A stretch of 64,000 nt of DNA from Trinickia sp. Y13 (GTDB lineage: Bacteria > Pseudomonadota > Gammaproteobacteria > Burkholderiales > Burkholderiaceae). The DNA is taken from contig NZ_JAKWFK010000009.1 in the NCBI RefSeq assembly GCF_029522115.1, positions 124,001 through 188,000 on the forward strand, given 5' to 3'. This document shows, one piece after another, positions 8,905 to 17,423 of this stretch (position 1 is its first letter; each line of letters starts with the position of its first letter). Position numbers and translations under genes: made by a program. The notes under the pieces are model-generated. The model ran no database searches and was not told the DNA's origin. It saw nothing but the letters and a program-made list of their open reading frames with translations.

Positions 8905-9498
8905 CTATGTGACGTGCTCAAAGGGTGCGGGATTTGCCGATCGGGGCGTCCCAGCTTGAATCTCAGCGAGCGCGTCGCTCAACGCGTATATCTCCGCAGT
9001 CCCTCCCTCTAATCGCCCACTTCGGGGGATCTTTGTTGCATGCCGGCTCATCCAGCGCAGCAGAGACGCCCAAAGCCTCCTTGTTGATTCTGCATCGGAG
9101 CCTCTCGGGTGCCGCGCTCCACTCCATTCGATTGAGGAGATAGCGATGGCGCCTGGCTGCGCCTGCGAGCGTTCATGCACATTTACCCAGACTATCCCTG
9201 GATGCCCCGGACCGAAGAACGGCTGTTTCGGGTCAGCACCTTGGCGCTGCTCTGTCCACCCCGCCCAAGGATCGTCGATCACGCCGAGACAGTCACCGTA
9301 CGTGGCGGGTATTAGCGGCAGCGGTCCGCTTGGCACGTGCCAAAGACAATTTCGTCCGGCTTGCAATTGCACTGGGCGGCATGCGCGCCATTTCCCCGCG
9401 GTCACCGGTTGAATCATCGCGACATCGCTCGATTGATTCAGAAAGGTCTCAAGGCGTGACATATCTTCGAAGCACGCATAGAAGGGAAGCCAAGGCAT
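8905..9498 (-). CDS. Conserved hypothetical protein
   Basis: A 197-residue soluble protein without signal peptide or membrane segments. Conserved-looking blocks include CLWHVPSGPLPLIPA, IDDPWAGWTE, FGPGHPGIVWVNV and ISSIEWSGARH, and a C-terminal helix YALSDALAEIQAGTPRSANP. I recall proteins of this layout in Burkholderiaceae but no assigned function. The ATG at 9498 has a GGAG six bases upstream (a TTG just before it is in frame). Codon use is ordinary. The neighbours are an unrelated repeat and the DUF4087 gene, so context gives no clue. Confidence 0.65.
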   Translation of the reverse strand: MPWLPFYACFEDMSRLETFLNQSSDVAMIQPVTAGKWRACRPVQLQAGRNCLWHVPSGPLPLIPATYGDCLGVIDDPWAGWTEQRQGADPKQPFFGPGHPGIVWVNVHERSQAQPGAIAISSIEWSGARHPRGSDAESTRRLWASLLRWMSRHATKIPRSGRLEGGTAEIYALSDALAEIQAGTPRSANPAPFEHVT

Positions 9499-9553
9499 CA
9501 AACGCTCCGACTAGACAGGTGATCGCTACTGCATCGCGCTCGCGAAACGCCAT

Positions 9554-9602
9554 GATTGTCGACGATCGAGGCACCGGTGTCGAACGGCCGCTTGTGGCCG
9601 GT
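9554..9602 (+). repeat. Degenerate dispersed repeat, also at 16120-16168
   Basis: The stretch gattgtcgacgatcg..tgtcgaacgg..ttgtggccgg recurs in diverged form, same orientation, at 16120-16168. Both copies are in gene-free gaps of the island. Origin unknown; possibly the remains of a common insertion-sequence end. Confidence 0.45.
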
Positions 9603-9648
9603 ACGAGACCGCCGTCATACATGCCGGATGCCGGACTTCATCGCGTGT

Positions 9649-10026
9649 TCATGGCAGCGGCAACGAGCGATCAGTCTTGCAACGCTTCAGCGGAAGCACC
9701 TTCGCCGAATAAATCCGTACGACTTCACCGGCGCCATTGTCGACATCCATGTCGATGCAGGCGCATCCGTAACCATGTCCGCCCGCATTGGTGACGACCC
9801 AATCACGCGAGGTCATGTCAGGGAGATCGTCGAATCCTGGAACCGGCCTCTCTCCCATAACGGAAAGTGTCCAACTTCCATCCTTGTCGACGAGCCACCA
9901 GTTGGCGGGGGTGGGGTTTTGCAACCAACCGCAGCGATTTTCCCGAGTGCTCGCAACCGCATGAGGACAGAGTAATGCTGCCGAGATGCAAACGGAGAAC
10001 GTGCGTACTACCTGACCGAGAGTCAT
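9649..10026 (-). CDS. DUF4087 family exported protein
   Basis: A 125-residue protein with an N-terminal signal peptide (hydrophobic SVCISAALLCPHAVAS) and the DUF4087 pattern: ENRCGWLQNPTPANWWLVDKDG at the start of the mature part, a middle WVVTNAGGHGYGCACIDMDVD, and a terminal RC..D..LP. The four cysteines (RCGW, GCAC, KRC) probably form disulfides in the periplasm. Function unknown. No clear Shine-Dalgarno sequence precedes the ATG at 10026, so the start could be nearby rather than exact. Confidence 0.8.
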   Translation of the reverse strand: MTLGQVVRTFSVCISAALLCPHAVASTRENRCGWLQNPTPANWWLVDKDGSWTLSVMGERPVPGFDDLPDMTSRDWVVTNAGGHGYGCACIDMDVDNGAGEVVRIYSAKVLPLKRCKTDRSLPLP

Positions 10027-10233
10027 GAAAGAGGAAGATCAGAGATAGTTTGTTGACGATCTACAACTTGGGATCGAGTGACGGCTCATGGTCGGAAGGC
10101 GAAGATGGCGCCGAGCCTACCCATCTCTGTCGTTGCACGTCTCGTCATGCAATCGGCGGCGGCGGAGATGCCGTGCTCATTAGTTTATTTGCGAAGGTCT
10201 GTGGCGCTTCGACGACTGTTGCCGACGTTGCAG

Positions 10234-10596
10234 TTACGCGGGTCCGATCAGCACGTCGGCAGGAATATGCAGCGCATCGTGCAGCTTGCGGATCATAGAG
10301 AGGCTCAACGCGCGCCGGCCGGCGAGCACCTCATACACGCGGTTGCTGTTCCCGATGTACGGTTGCATGTCGGAGACCGACAGGCCCGCCTGTTCCATCC
10401 GAAATTTGATCGCCTCGATCGGGTTCGGCACCGCCATCGGGAAGTGCTCGGCCTCGTACTTCTCAACGAGGATCGCTAGAATCTCCAACTCGTCGCCTTC
10501 TCGCGTGCCTGAAGCAGGATCCACGTCGACGAGCGCGGACACCGCCTTCAGGGCGGCCTCGTAATCGGCCTCGGTTCGAATCGGGTGAATGTCCAT
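10234..10596 (-). CDS. higA: HigA-type antitoxin (XRE helix-turn-helix)
   Basis: A 120-residue antitoxin and autorepressor. The N-terminal part (IRTEADYEAALKAVSALVDV) is the typical HigA lead-in. The C-terminal XRE helix-turn-helix reads AIKFRMEQAGLSVSDMQPYI followed by NRVYEVLAGRRALSLSMIRKLH. The gene lies four bases after the higB stop, the toxin-first order characteristic of HigBA. The product is expected to bind the palindrome at 10915-10933 and to neutralise HigB. Confidence 0.88.
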   Translation of the reverse strand: MDIHPIRTEADYEAALKAVSALVDVDPASGTREGDELEILAILVEKYEAEHFPMAVPNPIEAIKFRMEQAGLSVSDMQPYIGNSNRVYEVLAGRRALSLSMIRKLHDALHIPADVLIGPA

Positions 10597-10600
10597 CTCG

Positions 10601-10903
10601 TTACTCCATTTCTACGGTTGCCGCATCGACCTTATCGTATTGCGCGTGCGTGCCGATAAACTTCACGTACACCACGCCGATCTGGTAGGCCACGGCGACG
10701 ATCAACCGGAAGTCGTTGCCCTTGATGTTAAAAACCACGCGGTTCCGACCGACGAAGCTGGCGCTCGCGTACTGGTCCTTGATGTTCTGCGGGGTCTTCC
10801 AGTTGGCCTTCGACGCTTCCGCATACCACGCCAACAACGCCTGTTCGGCTTGCGCGTGACGCCCGATGAAGTCGAGCAAGGTTCTTTTGGCAACGATTCG
10901 CAT
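10601..10903 (-). CDS. higB: HigB-type toxin (RelE-fold mRNA interferase)
   Basis: A ribosome-dependent mRNA endonuclease of the RelE/HigB fold, 100 residues. Family features: RIVAKRTLLDFIGRHAQAE at the N-terminus, LLAWYAEASKANWKTPQNIK with the conserved Trp and basic residues, NRVVFNIKGNDFRLIVAVAY, and VKFIGTHAQYDKVDA at the end. Two starts are possible, ATG at 10912 (MQRMRIV) or at 10903 (MRIV); the shorter matches relatives. It is translated ahead of higA, separated by four bases. Confidence 0.88.
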   Translation of the reverse strand: MRIVAKRTLLDFIGRHAQAEQALLAWYAEASKANWKTPQNIKDQYASASFVGRNRVVFNIKGNDFRLIVAVAYQIGVVYVKFIGTHAQYDKVDAATVEME

Positions 10904-10914
10904 TCGTTGCATTT

Positions 10915-10933
10915 TAGTCCCATTTTGGGACTA
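10915..10933 (-). promoter_or_regulatory. Palindromic operator of higBA
   Basis: The inverted repeat TAGTCCC-atttt-GGGACTA (7-bp perfect arms) lies directly upstream of the first higB start codon, where the HigA antitoxin or HigBA complex would block transcription. It is the only strong palindrome in this intergenic region. Confidence 0.7.
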
Positions 10934-10979
10934 ACGCAACACAGAGTAGCCTCGGCTATGTAGCCGAACGTCGCTTCCT

Positions 10980-11054
10980 GGTCGATCCCGGAAATCGGAG
11001 CCCGCGGACCATCGTGTGTCGCCGAGATGGCACGAATTTCCGGGGCCGACCCGA
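10980..11054 (+). repeat. Dispersed ~76-bp repeat, copy B
   Basis: Same orientation and almost the same sequence as 8744-8819, with one single-base gap and a handful of substitutions. The remainder of the gap 10934-11375 holds only degenerate sequence, including two short repeats of ggcagc(a/t)ttctgcgt near 11227 and 11298, and no gene. Confidence 0.7.
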
Positions 11055-11375
11055 AGCCGACGGTCGAGCCACTACAGCTTCAACGGCAGCTATCCGAGTT
11101 GTCCGGTCATCCACGCTGGCTCTTCACGAGCAGCATAATCGGCCTTTGCCGTCATTGGAATGGGCCGGGTTCCACGTGAGCAATGTGGCAGGTTGCTGAC
11201 GGTGACAGCGTCAAGCAGGCGGACGGCAGCATTCTGCGTCCGTGAACTCACATTTCGCCCCGAAGCTGCCGCCAGCCCCCCGAATTGCCGAGCGGCAGCT
11301 TTCTGCGTGTTGCCGCCATCTCACCACCGGCGATGGGATCGCGATGCGATTTGTCTTCGACTGAGTAACGAGTCG

Positions 11376-12125
11376 TCAAAAGCTGTTAATACGTTCCTGC
11401 AGATCCTTGGTGATCCCTTCGAGCCCAGGATAGATAAAGCTATGCGTCACCCCAAAGAGAGCAAGCTCACGCTTTATATCCATCCTCGCCGAGAACGGGA
11501 TATGAAATTTCCTTATTCTGCCCCACCACAGCGGTGCATGTGGCTTTTGCTGAATCGAGAAGAGGCCGCATTGCGAAGTTATTCGAGGACTAACGTGACT
11601 TGGAAAGAACACGCCATCACTAGTAAACGGGTCGCAATTTTTTGTGTCGAGAGGTTGATGTTTGACGCGCATGACATAAAATGCCGCGTCTCCGTTGTAA
11701 TCTGGCGAATTTACCCTCTCACTCCGCAACCAAGAATCATCCACAAATTCGGATACCGCAAAATACAACGCAACAAGCGGATTCGTTGTCCAATCTAGTA
11801 GGCGAGTGGGCAAGCCATGATGCTGCGCGAGTGCCAGCCAGTCCCAATCATCGCTCGGCGGCGAAATAAGATGCGGGCGAGCAGCGGCCTTGAATCGTTG
11901 AAAAGCTTCGCGCTCGTCGATTATAGTGACTGGGTACCGGAGATCAAGGATTAGTTTCCCGGGCTCAGCCTCCTTCGGCTCACTTGTTACACGACCAATT
12001 TTTGGAATCAACGAATAGTCGTTGCGCCGCTCGCCACGAAAGTAGTGGCCGTCGTCCAGAGATATATCTTTCAGGATAGCGCGTACATCTTCAAACGAAC
12101 AAAGCTCGTGTTTCGTATCTATCAT
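11376..12125 (-). CDS. FRG-domain protein
   Basis: A 249-residue protein with a full FRG domain, named after its Phe-Arg-Gly motif: GHYFRGERRNDYSLIPKIGR near residues 26-45, then WDWLALAQHHGLPTRLLDWT and NPLVALYFAVSEF at about 94-127. FRG domains occur in phage, defence and toxin contexts; their biochemical activity is not settled. The ATG at 12125 has a good AAGGGG ribosome site. GC is lower than in the core genome, which suggests transfer. No partner gene is adjacent: the neighbours are repeats on one side and a 700-bp gene-free region on the other. Confidence 0.88.
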   Translation of the reverse strand: MIDTKHELCSFEDVRAILKDISLDDGHYFRGERRNDYSLIPKIGRVTSEPKEAEPGKLILDLRYPVTIIDEREAFQRFKAAARPHLISPPSDDWDWLALAQHHGLPTRLLDWTTNPLVALYFAVSEFVDDSWLRSERVNSPDYNGDAAFYVMRVKHQPLDTKNCDPFTSDGVFFPSHVSPRITSQCGLFSIQQKPHAPLWWGRIRKFHIPFSARMDIKRELALFGVTHSFIYPGLEGITKDLQERINSF

Positions 12126-12863
12126 TCAATTCCCCTTGATTAGATTTTCTCTTACGTGACGAACCGTTTAGACGGTTTATGCCAGCCCGACATTTTGCCT
12201 TGTATTTGGTCACAAGTCCCCAGGGACGAATCTCTTTCCGATACCTCATCAGGTGGTCGACGCTCAGTTCCGCATGATTATGCGGAACTAGCCCGCGGCC
12301 TCGACGAAAGAGCGCGTCTAATCTACATTGGTTAGGCGGCGCACCCGACTAGGTTCAAAACGATACGGTCTGTGGCGTGGCCGTCTATTCGAACGCCTCG
12401 CAGGCCGGCAGTCCGGGGAGCAAAAATCTCCGGCGGCCGACGGCCTTCGCGGCAAAGCAGACGTCCGAATGACACGATCTGAGCAACGATGGATGTCGCC
12501 TACTGGCCGCTCTGCGTCCGACGACCGAGCGCGGCGATCGCCGCAGCGGCGCGCCTCATGCAAAAGGCATAACGCGACCCACAACAGCCATTGGTGCCAG
12601 CACCATGTCAATGGCGGCTTTCACGATGTTGGGGACATGGCGAAGGGCTGCGATGACCAGCGCCTTCTCGCCCGGTGCGATCATCCGCAAGTTGCGGCGC
12701 GTCCCATTCTGAACGTCTGCTTCTTTGTGAACCGATTTTTTCGGTGATGTATGAGTGCAACAGGTGCCGGACGGGAGCCCCTTCCCTTCGGGGCCACCCG
12801 GTTCGCCGGCCGCTATTGATAGGCATGATATTGTGTGCGGAATGTTCGCTAGGGGAGGCTACG
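12126..12863. other. Long gene-free region before the caspase module
   Basis: No gene is supportable on either strand. It contains the inverted repeat listed at 12266-12289 and GC-rich degenerate sequence at 12360-12620 of the same style as the other island gaps. From 12710 an AT-richer stretch leads into the ribosome site of the next gene, so the promoter of the caspase operon is probably within 12720-12850. Confidence 0.5.
12266..12289. repeat. Perfect inverted repeat, 10-bp arms
   Basis: The arms AGTTCCGCAT and ATGCGGAACT are separated by GATT. There is no T-run on either side, so it is not a terminator. It resembles a recombinase or regulator binding site more than a transcript hairpin. 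No recombinase gene is nearby. Confidence 0.55.
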
Positions 12864-13475
12864 ATGCAGGATGCAGTGCCATTTCCGTTTGCCGTTGAGG
12901 ACTCGGCTTTCATGTCCAGTTTTGGTCAGCGCGTAGCGCAAAAGGTTTCAGACCTACGTAGCGAATACATGTCCAATGAGAACACTCAAAGGTTTATGCA
13001 CGGCACCGACTGGCAGCCTCATAACAGCAGTGCTCCTGATGAGGTATCAAAGCTTCAGAAACACAGCTTCTACGTCACGTTGTCAAAACAGCAGGTCATC
13101 GACGCGGACCTGAGCGCTCTCTTCAAAAAAATTGAGGACTTGGCGGCGGAAATCGATGCGTCGACCCGCCAAATGCTATATCAAACTGTGTCCGCGGCTG
13201 CGGAAGGTGTCGGGAATGTAGTGAGTGGAGGAGGAAAGTTGCCGGGTGAAGCTTTCTACGAGATGATCGAACGCTTGGAGTTTGGTGTCGACAAAAATGG
13301 AGAGCCTACGTTGCCGCAGATACATGCCGGGGCTGAGACGCTTCGGGCGCTCAGGGACGATCCGTTACATAGCGATACAGAGTTTAAGAAACGGCTGGAG
13401 TCGCTGATAGAAACCAAGAAAGACCATGCTCGTGCTAGGGAGGCGAACCGTGTCGCTCGATTTAAACGCGGCTGA
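12864..13475 (+). CDS. Unknown helical protein co-encoded with caspase-like protease
   Basis: A 203-residue protein without recognised family, signal or membrane segment. It appears largely helical, with a Gly-rich stretch (GVGNVVSGGGKLPGEAF, about residues 136-152) and a strongly basic C-terminal helix ending in KDHARAREANRVARFKRG. The ATG at 12864 follows AGGGGAGG by five bases, which excludes the 63 upstream in-frame codons. Its last 26 bases overlap the protease gene, so the two are translationally coupled and probably produced together. It could be the sensor, inhibitor or substrate of the protease. The Gly-rich loop would be an accessible cleavage site, but that is conjecture. Confidence 0.7.
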   Translation: MQDAVPFPFAVEDSAFMSSFGQRVAQKVSDLRSEYMSNENTQRFMHGTDWQPHNSSAPDEVSKLQKHSFYVTLSKQQVIDADLSALFKKIEDLAAEIDASTRQMLYQTVSAAAEGVGNVVSGGGKLPGEAFYEMIERLEFGVDKNGEPTLPQIHAGAETLRALRDDPLHSDTEFKKRLESLIETKKDHARAREANRVARFKRG

Positions 13476-15399
13476 GGTTCGTGGCCGTCGCGTGCTGCTT
13501 TGCATCGGCTGCGACAAGTATGAAAATCTTGGGCAACTAACTGGCGCCGAAAACGACGCTCAGGATGCGTATGGGATATTTACCAATCCGTCGTTCGGAG
13601 ATTATCCCCAGGAAGACGCGCGCCTGCTGCTGTCTCCCGATGTGGCGACTGTAAATCGAACTCTAATTGACTTGTTCCGGTCGCGGACTGCGGTGGATAC
13701 CTTTACTTTGTTTTTCGCTGGTCACGGTGGCGTGATACGAGGGACTTACTACCTTGCGCTGCGCGAAGCGGACCTCGCGATGATGTCGACCTCCGCGCTC
13801 TCGCTTTCCGCAGTTTTTCAGGCCATCAACGACGTCGCGCCGGCGCAATGCAACATTATCCTGGACGCATGTCAGGCTGGTGGCCTTGTGTCGGATCTGG
13901 GCGCACTGTTGAAGCCGGAATTGATCGGCGACGCGAACACGTCGGGGGTTTCGATTTTCGCGTCCTCGGCTGCCAACCAGACCGCCGATGAAACAGACGG
14001 CAGCGGCGTGGGAACAAGAGCGCTCCTTGATGTGATCGCAGGAGAAAAAGTTGTAAACACGCGCAGCCCTTTTCTCGACTTGATCGACGCCGGACGTGTG
14101 GCTTCTTTTGAGGTGGCTTCTGCGGGCGGCCAGATCCCGGTCGTGTGGGGTGCCAACTTGTACGGTCAATCCCGTTTTTCGCGGAATCCGCACTACGACG
14201 GAAATCAAGCTTCGGCGATTCACGATATGACCCGAATCGTCCCAATATCGACAGCAGGCCGAACGATATCCGGAGCTGCACAGCAGATTTGGCGCCTCTA
14301 TCACGCCGAGCCTGAAACGATTACTCCCAAAGCGTTGCAAGCGATGCTGCAGCCCGTTGTCGACAAGTTGCATGCTGATCCGCAATCAGCAACCCAGTTC
14401 GTACAGGGTGTATGCACCGCCATAATCCCAAAATTGCGAGGCACAAGTAATTCTTTTGCGGTCGTCGAAACCATTGGCACCTGCATTTCGACGCTCCTCG
14501 CTTTTGCTGGTGACGAAGGGGCGGTGGATGTTGCCATTTGTGAGCTTGTTTCTGAACTGACACTTGAACTTACGATCGCGTTGCAGGACGTTCTTGCGCA
14601 TCTGGAAGCGAAGTCTGATTACCTTTTAATCAATTCAATTTCGGATCTGTTCTACCTACCGTTGCGGTTGACTCGTCTGCTCGGTTGGGCAGGGGCCCTG
14701 CTGTACTTTTATGAGCAGTTACTCGAACCCCATGAAAGCGCCTCCACGTTAGTCAGTCGCTTAGCCACTCTGTTGCTTGAGAATTATCCGCTGTCCATGA
14801 CAGGGATGAGCGACAGTGAAACTCCCTACATATTGGTGTTCGCGAATGCAGCACTTTCGCACGATATGACAGAGCAGGCCGAGATGTTGATAGGAATGCT
14901 GTTCAACAGTATCCTTTCCGCCAGGGGCGCGCTCGCATCTCCGTCGATAAACCCCGAAGATGTGCTGTCGTATCTACATGCCCGCATTACGGGGAACTTC
15001 GGTGACTGCCAAGGGGCGATCGCGCGACCCTGCGAAAGCCTCTCTTTGGTCTTGTTACTCGCTGCTCGCTACGGGCTGGCCGAGGAATGCGATGGGCATC
15101 TTCAAACCTTGGATCACTTGACGCACTGCATTTTCCTACCCGATTCTCATCTAGAATTCGCAAAACCTGTAATACGCAACGGTCGCAATCACGTTTTCCA
15201 GATTGGGCACAAGGTATGGCAAGCGGCAGACCTTGTCCAGCGATGGCGAGAAGCGTGTGTGCCGCAATTGGAAGCTGACGTTTCCATTCGACATGCAAGC
15301 GTACGTATGGCTGCTACCTGCGCCGCACTGGTGTTTCCGGATCGCAGCCCATGGTTTATTGCGAAGGATTATTTCTCGGCTTTGAATGCTCCTGGCTGA
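13450..15399 (+). CDS. Caspase-like cysteine protease (peptidase C14) with large C-terminal region
   Basis: A 649-residue protein whose first 240 residues form a caspase/metacaspase domain. The opening strand is RRVLLCIGCDKYENLGQLTG, the catalytic His is His92 in LFFAGHGG, and the catalytic Cys is Cys141 in IILDACQAGG. The remaining 400 residues are mainly helical and unlike any family I know; they probably sense a signal or bind the partner protein. The GTG at 13450 has AGGGAGG six bases upstream, better supported than an in-frame codon at 13426. The coupling to a small unknown gene, the GC below the core and the position among defence-type genes suggest an abortive-infection protease, but no phage data are visible. 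Confidence 0.85.
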   Translation: MSLDLNAAEVRGRRVLLCIGCDKYENLGQLTGAENDAQDAYGIFTNPSFGDYPQEDARLLLSPDVATVNRTLIDLFRSRTAVDTFTLFFAGHGGVIRGTYYLALREADLAMMSTSALSLSAVFQAINDVAPAQCNIILDACQAGGLVSDLGALLKPELIGDANTSGVSIFASSAANQTADETDGSGVGTRALLDVIAGEKVVNTRSPFLDLIDAGRVASFEVASAGGQIPVVWGANLYGQSRFSRNPHYDGNQASAIHDMTRIVPISTAGRTISGAAQQIWRLYHAEPETITPKALQAMLQPVVDKLHADPQSATQFVQGVCTAIIPKLRGTSNSFAVVETIGTCISTLLAFAGDEGAVDVAICELVSELTLELTIALQDVLAHLEAKSDYLLINSISDLFYLPLRLTRLLGWAGALLYFYEQLLEPHESASTLVSRLATLLLENYPLSMTGMSDSETPYILVFANAALSHDMTEQAEMLIGMLFNSILSARGALASPSINPEDVLSYLHARITGNFGDCQGAIARPCESLSLVLLLAARYGLAEECDGHLQTLDHLTHCIFLPDSHLEFAKPVIRNGRNHVFQIGHKVWQAADLVQRWREACVPQLEADVSIRHASVRMAATCAALVFPDRSPWFIAKDYFSALNAPG

Positions 15400-15656
15400 A
15401 TGATGTTCTAACGAGGCGAAAAACCACGTACGCCTTTTTCAGGCGCTAGTCTTTCTCACAACCGGTCATTCGTGGTGCTGCGAAACCAGTGTGGTGATTA
15501 CCTTTCTGCCCGACTGATTCAAACAACGGTATGAGCGGGCGAGCGGCTATTCTCGATGCGAAGCCGACACACGAATGTCGATTTGCGTCGATGGACGAAA
15601 GGCACTTATTGGCCGCGTTTCGCCTCACGGCCGAGCACGACGCTCGGCTCCGGATG

Positions 15657-16058
15657 TCAAAGGTACTTGAACTTCTCGACCTGAACTTTCCCACTGAGTC
15701 GGCCGGCCTTGAACTGGACCGGTTCCGTCGTGTTCGCAGCTGTTCGCTCCAAAATCCACGGCACCGGTCTGTAGGTCGTGAGCCTACCGCCGATCTGAAG
15801 ATCAAGGGTCTCATATTCTTTTACGCGAACAGGTGTGCGCCCGATCCATTCCCAATGCTCGGGCACAATCCGCTTTGCTAGAACGCTAGCTGTACCCGTC
15901 TGGGTCTTCACACCGGCAAAGTTCGCGAAATCGAACATTGCTTTGGCCGCACACACAAGGATGATTGCATAGAGGAAAAAGAACATGCACGCGGCTGCCG
16001 GCAGTCCACGATCTAGCAACGTGAATGGAAGTCGCGCGATATTTAGCAGAACCACCAC
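15657..16058 (-). CDS. Small membrane-anchored hypothetical protein
   Basis: A 133-residue protein beginning VVVLLNIARLPFTLLDRGLP, followed by one strong transmembrane segment (ACMFFFLYAIILVCAA) and a soluble part with EHWEWIGRTPVRVKEYETLDL and a terminal VGRLSG-like AGRLSGKVQV. Proteins of this layout (LPFTLxDRG, one helix, WEWxGR..) exist in proteobacteria without known function. The GTG at 16058 is placed by a GGGAG just upstream; 90 further in-frame codons upstream run into degenerate repeat sequence and are not credible. Stands alone. Confidence 0.5.
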   Translation of the reverse strand: MVVLLNIARLPFTLLDRGLPAAACMFFFLYAIILVCAAKAMFDFANFAGVKTQTGTASVLAKRIVPEHWEWIGRTPVRVKEYETLDLQIGGRLTTYRPVPWILERTAANTTEPVQFKAGRLSGKVQVEKFKYL

Positions 16059-16119
16059 TGAACTCCCGCTTTGAGTGAGACCGATGCGTCGCGCCGAGCA
16101 AACCTCCGACGAGATGCGC

Positions 16120-16168
16120 GATTGTCGACGATTCGCGCCGGTATGTCGAACGACTGATTGTGGCCGGC
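16120..16168 (+). repeat. Degenerate dispersed repeat, second copy
   Basis: Matches 9554-9602 (attgtcgacgat..tgtcgaacg..ttgtggccgg). The surrounding gap 16059-16426 shows no gene. Confidence 0.45.
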
Positions 16169-16426
16169 TACCGCTTGGCGAGCTTCGCATGAACCAAGGG
16201 TGCATCGAAGTAGGGCGGCCGGCTGAGTGCGACCCACAACTGCCTTTCGACCCAATGCGAGAGCTATGTCCGGTAGCAAGGTGGAACGGCCATCCGCGCG
16301 GTGTCTCGGCTGGCAAGTTGTCGGCCATAGCTGACGGTCGGTGATCCGCGGCTCCGCGGCGGCTGTGCGCTCCATTCGCCAGCAGACACAGGTGGGCCGG
16401 ATGATGGAGCGACGGCGGCGGAAACC

Positions 16427-17197
16427 CTAATCGAGGGCAAAGAAGTAAGGAAGGTGGAAATTATGAATGTTCGGCATGTTGAAAGATTCGTTGTCCTGCT
16501 CGCGCACTCGGCTTTCTTCGGGGAGATTTTCGTCCCGTTTACTATCTATGAGTGCGCGCAACGATACAGTAACTAGATCGACCAGAGAATTCTGAACCTG
16601 TTCAATATCCGATATAAGGTTTTCCAGTCCTGTCTGCCAGTTAGCAGGATCTGCTCTATAGTAAAATGATGTCGCCGTCATAACACTGGATGTCAGGAAT
16701 AACGTACTCATGGCAAGATCACCACGAATCATTTCGAACCCAATCTCGTTGGTTCTTATTTCCTCCACCCCTCTCCGAAGCTGCTCAAAGGTGCCGAAAT
16801 GCATGGCATCCATATTTCTAGCGTCGGACAGCCACTTGCAGCCGGACGCATCTGCGTTGAATTTCTTTAGCAAGGATCTGCCACGGTCCTCGCCAATTAA
16901 GGAAAAGCAGCGCTTGAATAAAAATTCCTTGACATCGCGATTACCATTTATCGTCTTCTGTGTCTCATGGAGTTTCCCAGCATGAAGGCGCGCGAAAAGT
17001 ATGGTCTGAAACATGTTCGCATCCTTTATCGCTTGAGGCTGATCCATGGTGCCCTTGCTGACAAACGCGAATTTCGCCAACGCCATCGTTTCGTTGTATA
17101 TATGCCCGAGCATATTTAGGGCATATATTTCTCGATCTGAAAAATCCGCCAATGCGGAATATGGTATTTCCAAATGCCTCGTATTATGATTATTCAT
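16427..17197 (-). CDS. Hypothetical protein, AT-rich
   Basis: A 256-residue predicted protein starting MNNHNTRHLEIPYSALADF at the ATG at 17197. It looks mostly helical, with NMLGHIYNETMALAKFAFVS, a basic stretch, and RRGVEEIRTNEIGFEMIRGD. No signal peptide, no catalytic motif recognised. Clearly lower GC than the flanks, which fits recent acquisition. The open frame continues 133 codons upstream, but that part crosses a terminator hairpin and has different composition, so the internal ATG is preferred. Not recognised as any family. Confidence 0.6.
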   Translation of the reverse strand: MNNHNTRHLEIPYSALADFSDREIYALNMLGHIYNETMALAKFAFVSKGTMDQPQAIKDANMFQTILFARLHAGKLHETQKTINGNRDVKEFLFKRCFSLIGEDRGRSLLKKFNADASGCKWLSDARNMDAMHFGTFEQLRRGVEEIRTNEIGFEMIRGDLAMSTLFLTSSVMTATSFYYRADPANWQTGLENLISDIEQVQNSLVDLVTVSLRALIDSKRDENLPEESRVREQDNESFNMPNIHNFHLPYFFALD

Positions 17198-17344
17198 TAT
17201 GTTTGCAACCGAGCAAGAATGGAATATGTAAACGACAGCACTTAGGCGCACCGCAGTACGCCACTGCCTGCAAGTCCAGACAGCATACAGGCCTTCGAGA
17301 ACGATAGGGCAAGCAGCCTCGGGCCAACAGAATCGCCGCGCAAA

Positions 17345-17369
17345 AGAAAAAAGCGACCTCAGGAGTCGC
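17345..17369 (-). terminator. Rho-independent terminator, minus strand
   Basis: Read on the minus strand: GCGAC-tcctgag-GTCGC followed by TTTTTTCTTTT. It ends transcription arriving from the right, that is, from the small open frame at 17424-17699, and isolates the gene at 16427-17197 from it. Confidence 0.75.
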
Positions 17370-17423
17370 ATTAATGGCACTGCCAAGAGAAGGGCCGTTG
17401 CATTACCTGAGAGGCTTATGATG

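Noticed and set aside
11160-11798. 212-codon frame on the plus strand
   Set aside because: Mostly antisense to the FRG-domain gene, which has clear conserved motifs and a good ribosome site.
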